Part shown: positions 58,757-64,000 of the stretch, in pieces
How positions within the stretch are numbered: position 1 is the first letter of the stretch
Layout: the number at the start of each line of letters is the position of its first letter
Origin: Clusia tigrina
Lineage: Eukaryota; Arthropoda; Insecta; Diptera; Clusiidae
NCBI GenBank assembly: GCA_920105625.2
Contig: OV050033.1
Span: 128,649,821 to 128,713,820 of the forward strand
Direction: 5' to 3'
Length of the DNA: 64,000 bases
Translations under genes and position numbers: made by a program
Notes under the pieces: generated by a model
Database searches by the model: none
What the model was told of the DNA's origin: nothing
The model's input: the letters and a program-made list of their open reading frames with translations, nothing else

Positions 58757-59055
58757 TGACCCAAGAATGACTGTAAGAAAATATATTGGAGTCGCAAAGA
58801 GATCCTCTATTTAGCCTTTATACTCCCTACATTCTCTGAAAATAGGAATATATACGCCTATATGGAAGGATATATCCAAGAAGTCGAGTAAAATCTTGAG
58901 AATGATGCATAGTCGACCCGAGAATGACCCTAGGAAAATATATAGGTGCCTCTATTAAGCTTTTCTACCCCCTACATTCGCTGACAATGGATATATATAT
59001 GCGCTAGATGGAAGGATATATCCCAGAAGTCATGTTAAATGTTAAGAATGGTGTT
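58757..59055. repeat. Two-copy tandem repeat of ~160 bp
   Basis: Both copies contain (cc.agaatgac..ta.gaaaatatat), cccctacattcgctgaca-like, atggaaggatatatcc and agaagtc. Copies start near 58752 and 58917. Confidence 0.7.
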
Positions 59056-60920
59056 CAAATATAACTCCGATATTGAAATGTAAGTGCGCTAACTTTTAAC
59101 TGGAACGGGAGCCACCCTCTCTTCTAAACTGTGTGTTCCATTTTTATATAAAGGACATTTTTTATAGATCTGATAGTTATGTTAATATAGCAGCTAATAT
59201 ATATAATATATATATTTATATATACATGTGCTGTTCATTCCCCAGCACATGAATGCCTCATTGTCCGCGTTAACCTTACGCGAATACTGATCCCAAACAC
59301 ACTCACTTACTGCCCAGCTTGAAAGTGGCACACTCGAGCTTATTTTCTCACACCCCAAATGTAAATATTTATTTTTTATTTACTTGTTAAAGTTTTTCAT
59401 TTTGTTTTTTAATTTATTTAATTTTTTAATTTTGTTTGTTGATTTTGAGTGTTGTGAAAATGACATCAGTTCATTTGTTTGTTTTCTACTTATGCGGGTA
59501 TGAAAATATGACCCTGCAGAAAAATTGATTTGCTTTTATGATACCACATGGTTGTCAAGAGAGGTAAACATTTTTTGCTCATGGTCAAATTAAGTGATTA
59601 AGCGGGGAGTGAGAAGATAAGCGAATCACTTCATACTTTTGGTTATGGAAGTTACCTTATTAGTTCTGGAAAGGATTATTTTTATATACGCAGGTCTTGG
59701 GGGAGGAGGTCTTAACCACCCAAAAGAAAGTTTTATTACAGTACTCTGGAAAAAGTGATAAAAAAAACGCTTCAGTGTGCTTTCCTTCTCGATTAAGAAG
59801 GTCAAGAAGCCTACGTAAGTGCGGCATCCTCAATTCGAAGCTGTGTGTTCCGTTTCTACCAAGTTTTATTTGTTGAACCTTTGCAAAGGAATTTAAAAAG
59901 CAACACGATGGAAGAAAGGAAAACTAACAGATTTGGAAGTTTTCATCAGCCTTGAACTCCTTTCATAAAATGTATAAAGCTCATGTAGGCGAGTATGGGA
60001 GGTAAATCTGAAGATCTCTCAGACCTCTTCCAATATTTCATTGGAACTCTCATCTCTGAACCTTCAATTGAACACATCCTTCTTCGTTTCTCGCAGAGAT
60101 TGCCCACAATTTCTGCCCGCTGTGCCCAAGAGACTCTGAAGACAGCCCACTCCATCCACCGTCTCAGACGGTTGGGTTTCAATGCAATAAGTACCTAGTT
60201 TAGAGCCAAGTGCCACTCTACTCCAGCATAATTGAATTAAGCTGACCTCATCGTACATAGACGATGAGGAATGCAGCTAAAGTGGGTGGTGAGACCAGCT
60301 CGGAGTGAGGGCGACATTTCTATGAATTAATATTCATGATAATAAACTCGAATTATGCGGCATAAAAATGCGGATCATTACTCACTTGGAGACCGTGGCC
60401 AGTTTAGCATAACAGGAAAAGGGCTATCATAGAGAGCGACGGAACAACACCACACACACCGAAATGAATTGAAAGAGGTCATCTATAAGCGTAGTCGTCG
60501 GTGTGACTCCACTGCACTGGACCTGAACTGAGCTGGACTGAGTGATTATGAGGTGTCACTATGTGTGAATAGGAAATCATAATCAGTGTAAGTGCCACTG
60601 TCACACAAAACAATTTTTATATTTATCACTATAAATTATACTAAAAAGCATGAAGCATTTATACTCACTCACACAAGGAGGCGGGGCTGAACCGAGCATA
60701 CAAATGCAATTCACAACAGAGCCACTCATAGCAAGTGAGCGAGCGAGTGTGGGGACTACTAAGCAATTGAATCACAACTGAATGACAGGTTACTTATCAT
60801 AAAACTCAACGGCTTCTGTCACCCTCACCCTCTCATATATGTGTACATATTGATGTACATATGTGTACTATACTCGTATAAGTTAATATATATGCATCTA
60901 CTCATACTCGTATGCTAGTG
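59056..60920. other. Unc-76 intron, no gene recognised
   Basis: Opposed open frames at 59946-60258 overlap on both strands and have no family resemblance. A ta-rich patch at 59200-59225 and a tac/tat patch at 60838-60900 are simple repeats. Confidence 0.4.
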
Positions 60921-60925
60921 AAAAT

Positions 60926-61625
60926 ACTTCCCTGCAGTGAAATTTTGAAACACAATTCCATGACTGTTGAACTAGTTATGTACTAAATATTTGCAAAGCC
61001 ATAAAGTAGCAAAGTTTCAAGGAGAAATTAGAGCTATACGCCTGTTAAGTATCCACTTCCCTGCAGTGATACTTTGAACTCCAGTTCTGTGCCTATTGTA
61101 AAATGAACTAATTGTGAACTACTTGCAAAGCTATATATAAGTAATGGTTCAAAGAGAAGTCTCAGCTATATTAATGATAAGTTTTCACGTCCCTGTAGTG
61201 GTATTTTGAAAGCCAGCCATATGCCTATTGTAAAATGAACTAGTTGTGAACTACTTGTAAGCCATAAAGGAGGAATTGAAGCTATACTATTGTTCCCTGC
61301 TGTGAAGCGTTGAAAGCCAGTTCCATGCCTGTTTTAAAATGAACTAGTTGTGAACTACTAGCAAAGCCATAAAGCTAAGCTACAAGCAAAAATATAAGAT
61401 AAAGATAAGCTACACTAATGATAATAAGTTTCCACTTCCATCCAATAAATTTTGAAAGCCAGTTCCCTGACTGTTCTAAAATAAACTAATTGTGAACTAC
61501 TGCAAAGCCATAAAGGAGAAGAGCTTCAAGGAGAAATCTTTGCTATACTAATATTAAGTTACCACTTCCCTTCAGTGAAATTTTGTAATAAAAATGAACT
61601 ACTTGCGAAGCAATCATCATCAGCT
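60926..61625. repeat. Tandem array of six ~105-140 bp units
   Basis: The anchor cttccctgcagtgaaatttt occurs in diverged form at about 60927, 61056, 61187, 61292, 61432 and 61564. Each copy continues with gaaagccagttccatg, aaatgaactagttgtgaact and tgcaaagccataaag. Confidence 0.8.
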
Positions 61626-61939
61626 AATTTCCTGCACTGAATTCATTATATATCAAGCGAGTTCAGTGAGGGATGTAAATGGACCAGTTGGATACTAGTT
61701 TCAAAGCAGTCCTATATTTATAATTCCTAATATATTATAAATAATATATAATATATATAGTATTCGAAAGAGAAAACATGAATCCCAAAGAAAGCATTTC
61801 ATCACTAACTTTACAACTGGCAACCAAAAATAACTAGAATTGCTCTTCACTTTGGGCTATCCTGGATCGCACAATTAGCCAAATATTGGTGGAATAACGT
61901 CACCACTTTCAGAATAGCCGACAACTTTTGACCCTCAGA

Positions 61940-62095
61940 CTACCTGGTTAGTTAGAATAGAATATATAGAATTGGAGTAGGCCGTAGAATCGCCGTAAAA
62001 GGAGGTGTCCAAGCACCCAGGCAAGTGATGCTTTTTGTACTATAAGCCTAGATGTGGAAGGGATATAGAGAATTTGTGTAAGAGAAGGTTGGAAC
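61940..62095. repeat. Second copy of the 50300-type dispersed repeat
   Basis: The phrases gtaggccgtagaatcgccgt and aaaggaggtgtccaagcacc match 50320-50370 with mismatches, in the same orientation. Confidence 0.55.
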
Positions 62096-62254
62096 GCTGG
62101 TTATATCTCCACTGGGGTGAGAGTCACAACGAGGTGGTGCTATTATTTGAGATGAGCCTAGTTCTTCGTCAATAGGAACAGCGAGAAAGGTCATCCCTTT
62201 TAACAAATTCTACCGAATCTTCATATACAGCTTTGAGAAAGAGACTGTAGAACA

Positions 62255-62730
62255 CTTATTTGCGATTTTCTGGATGTCGAAAGAAACAGATGTCCTCTAC
62301 TAAGATATTCGAATTATTTTCCGAGATGAACTTCATTGCACTTGACAAGTTCCTAAATCTGGCAGTTTTCCCGAGATGGACTTCAGTGGACTAATCAAGT
62401 TCCTAATCCTACTAAGAAAATCTGAAATATATTCCGAGATGAACTACCTTGGACTTATCAAGTTACTAAGTCCTGCTAAGAAGCTCTTGACATATTTTCT
62501 GAGATGAACTTCAGTGGACTTCTCTAATTGCTGAGAAAATCTGACAACACTTTAGTGGACTTATCAAACGAATCCCAAACCACACTAAGTCGATATGACC
62601 CAAAATCTTACAGAAAAACCAACAACGTCCTTCCTGGAATTTTTAGATGTTTTTTGATCTCGGAAGAATCAGATTGCATCTACTAAGAAAATCTGACAGA
62701 TTTTTCGAGATGAATTTGAGTGGACTCAAG
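62255..62730. repeat. Diverged ~70-80 bp repeats
   Basis: The phrases ttccgagatgaacttc, agtggacttatcaagt and (tactaagaaaatctga) recur at about 62320, 62370, 62438, 62500 and 62695. Confidence 0.7.
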
Positions 62731-63455
62731 TCAAGTTTCCAAATAAAACGCAGGTGGATTTGACATCGATCCCCAACAATGTCCTTCCTGGAACTTTGTG
62801 GTTTCAAAGCGGCTCTCGTTGTGTTAATTGGAAGGACTTCTTAATATCCAATCAACCAGTCACCACATTAAGGAACCCTCTAAATTAGCTACAGTATTTC
62901 GGTTCCAGGTTTTCCTCCAAGTTTTCAATTTTCTTTTTTGTTGTTGCTGCTTTTGTGTTGTTGTTCCGCAGTGTTCCAACGATTCCACCTCAGTGCTTAT
63001 GAAATGTGACATCTTCGTGTGACGCAAATTGACTGAAATTCAATATTTGCCTTTTCCTCACATTTTTGCATAAATGCATGCAACATTTCCATTACATTCT
63101 TCCCACTGTGTCAGTCCCTCTCTCTCACTCTCCTCTCCCCTCCCTGCCTCTCAATCTATTTCAACGGTTCGTTGGCAATATTTAAATTAATGCCACATTT
63201 TGTCAAAGCGAACATTTTTCCATTGTTGCAGTCACGTCAGTAAATGAAAAAAACATAAAATTAAAAAGTAGAAATTGTGTCTATTTGCTGCAGAGATTTT
63301 CCCTCTGTTTACACGAGTTCAGAGGGGTAATGAGGGTGCTGAGGGTGGGGAGGGGTCTGCAGAACGTGTGGAAAATATATCACAGCATACTTGTCGCACA
63401 TACACAGCCGCGTCCATAAATTCATTAAAATGTTATAAAACATGTCAGAAGATGA
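62731..63455. other. Unc-76 intron, distal part
   Basis: CT-rich simple sequence at 63116-63155; otherwise nothing recognised. The frames at 62828-63022 and 63275-63535 are not supported as genes. Confidence 0.4.
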
Positions 63456-63459
63456 GGCA

Positions 63460-63905
63460 GTGTCAGAAGCAGAATGAAGCTTCAGTAGCAGAAGCAGAGG
63501 CAGCGGCAGAGGTGGAGACGGTATTAGAGTCATAGTCAGCTCTTTCAGGCAGTGGTAAGCGGCAGAGGCAGCTGCCGCGGCACAGTTAAAGCAGCGGCAG
63601 CGGTAAAGGTACAGACAGTGTTAGAGTTACAATCATATTCATCTCTTTGAGCCAGCGGTTGAGATATTAGCAGCGGCAGAGTTATATTCATAGTAAATTA
63701 TTTGTGGTAGCGGCAGAGGCAGAATTACCATCAAAGTCAACTCTTTGAGCAAACGGCAGAGGCAGCGGCAGAGATGGAAGCAGAGTTACACTTATAGTCA
63801 ACTCTTTGAGGCAGCGACAGAATTACAGTCATATTCAGGTATTTGAGACAGCGGCAGAGATACTTAGAGACCGAGCCACAGTCAGTTCTTTGAGATAGCA
63901 ACAAA
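63460..63905. repeat. GCAGAGGCAGCGG repeat, ~75 bp higher unit
   Basis: Runs of ggcagcggcagaggca alternate with gagttacagtcata and tcaactctttgagcc. The compound unit recurs about six times (63515, 63590, 63650, 63710, 63770, 63830). Purine-rich, GC-richer than its surroundings. Confidence 0.8.
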
Positions 63906-64000
63906 CTACGAGTACCTGTGACGATGAGTCGCATCCATACACACATTCATATTCCAGCCTCTTCCACACTTCAATATTTCGGTTTGACATGTGACGTTGT

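Noticed and set aside
48878..64000. Second Unc-76 coding exon
   Set aside because: No frame in the proper phase shows FEZ-family sequence after the exon 1 donor; the intron continues past the window.

Overview
The window looks like nuclear DNA of a higher fly (Diptera, Schizophora). It is AT-rich, has GT-AG introns from 57 bp to more than 15 kb, and carries three recognisable fly genes: trynity (tyn), the histone methyltransferase G9a/EHMT and the FEZ-family kinesin adaptor Unc-76. From memory, all three lie on the X (Muller A) of Drosophila melanogaster, with tyn and G9a close together near the X tip. Gene divergence, long introns and the transposon mix suggest a non-drosophilid such as a tephritid fruit fly; that species-level guess is inference.

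Layout. 1-5000: tyn on + (six coding exons, 712 residues) with its 3' UTR. 5000-11000: two diverged ~120 bp repeats, an orphan heat-shock-type promoter, and non-LTR retrotransposon wreckage. 12827-31906: G9a on - (twelve coding exons, 1760 residues), whose introns hold a 24 bp/96 bp higher-order minisatellite, a ~19-20 bp AT array, pyrimidine-rich simple repeats, two mariner relics and a tRNA-like SINE head. 31907-47850: divergent intergenic region holding an internally deleted R1-like LINE, a 146 bp palindrome, a MITE, a decayed P-superfamily transposon with a THAP domain, a young 5'-truncated jockey-clade LINE with an intact frame, and a DINE-1/Helitron-like element nested in an older repeat. 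47850-48877: Unc-76 core promoter and first coding exon. 48878-64000: its first coding intron, which continues past the window and is filled with diverged tandem arrays, a LOA-like LINE with a 13 bp target-site duplication and a Tc1/mariner-type relic.

The three host genes do not form one pathway. tyn encodes an apical extracellular-matrix ZP protein, G9a a chromatin H3K9 methyltransferase, and Unc-76 an axonal-transport adaptor. G9a and Unc-76 are transcribed away from each other across about 16 kb of mostly transposon-derived DNA.

I found no bacterial-style system, CRISPR array, rRNA gene or convincing functional tRNA gene. The most unusual items are the perfect heat-shock-element clusters with no gene attached, the P/THAP relic, the Unc-76 GAGA-Inr-MTE-DPE promoter, the higher-order minisatellite in the G9a SET-domain intron, and the datable nested insertions. 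Exon joins were inferred by eye from splice signals, reading phase and recalled protein families; no alignment was run.
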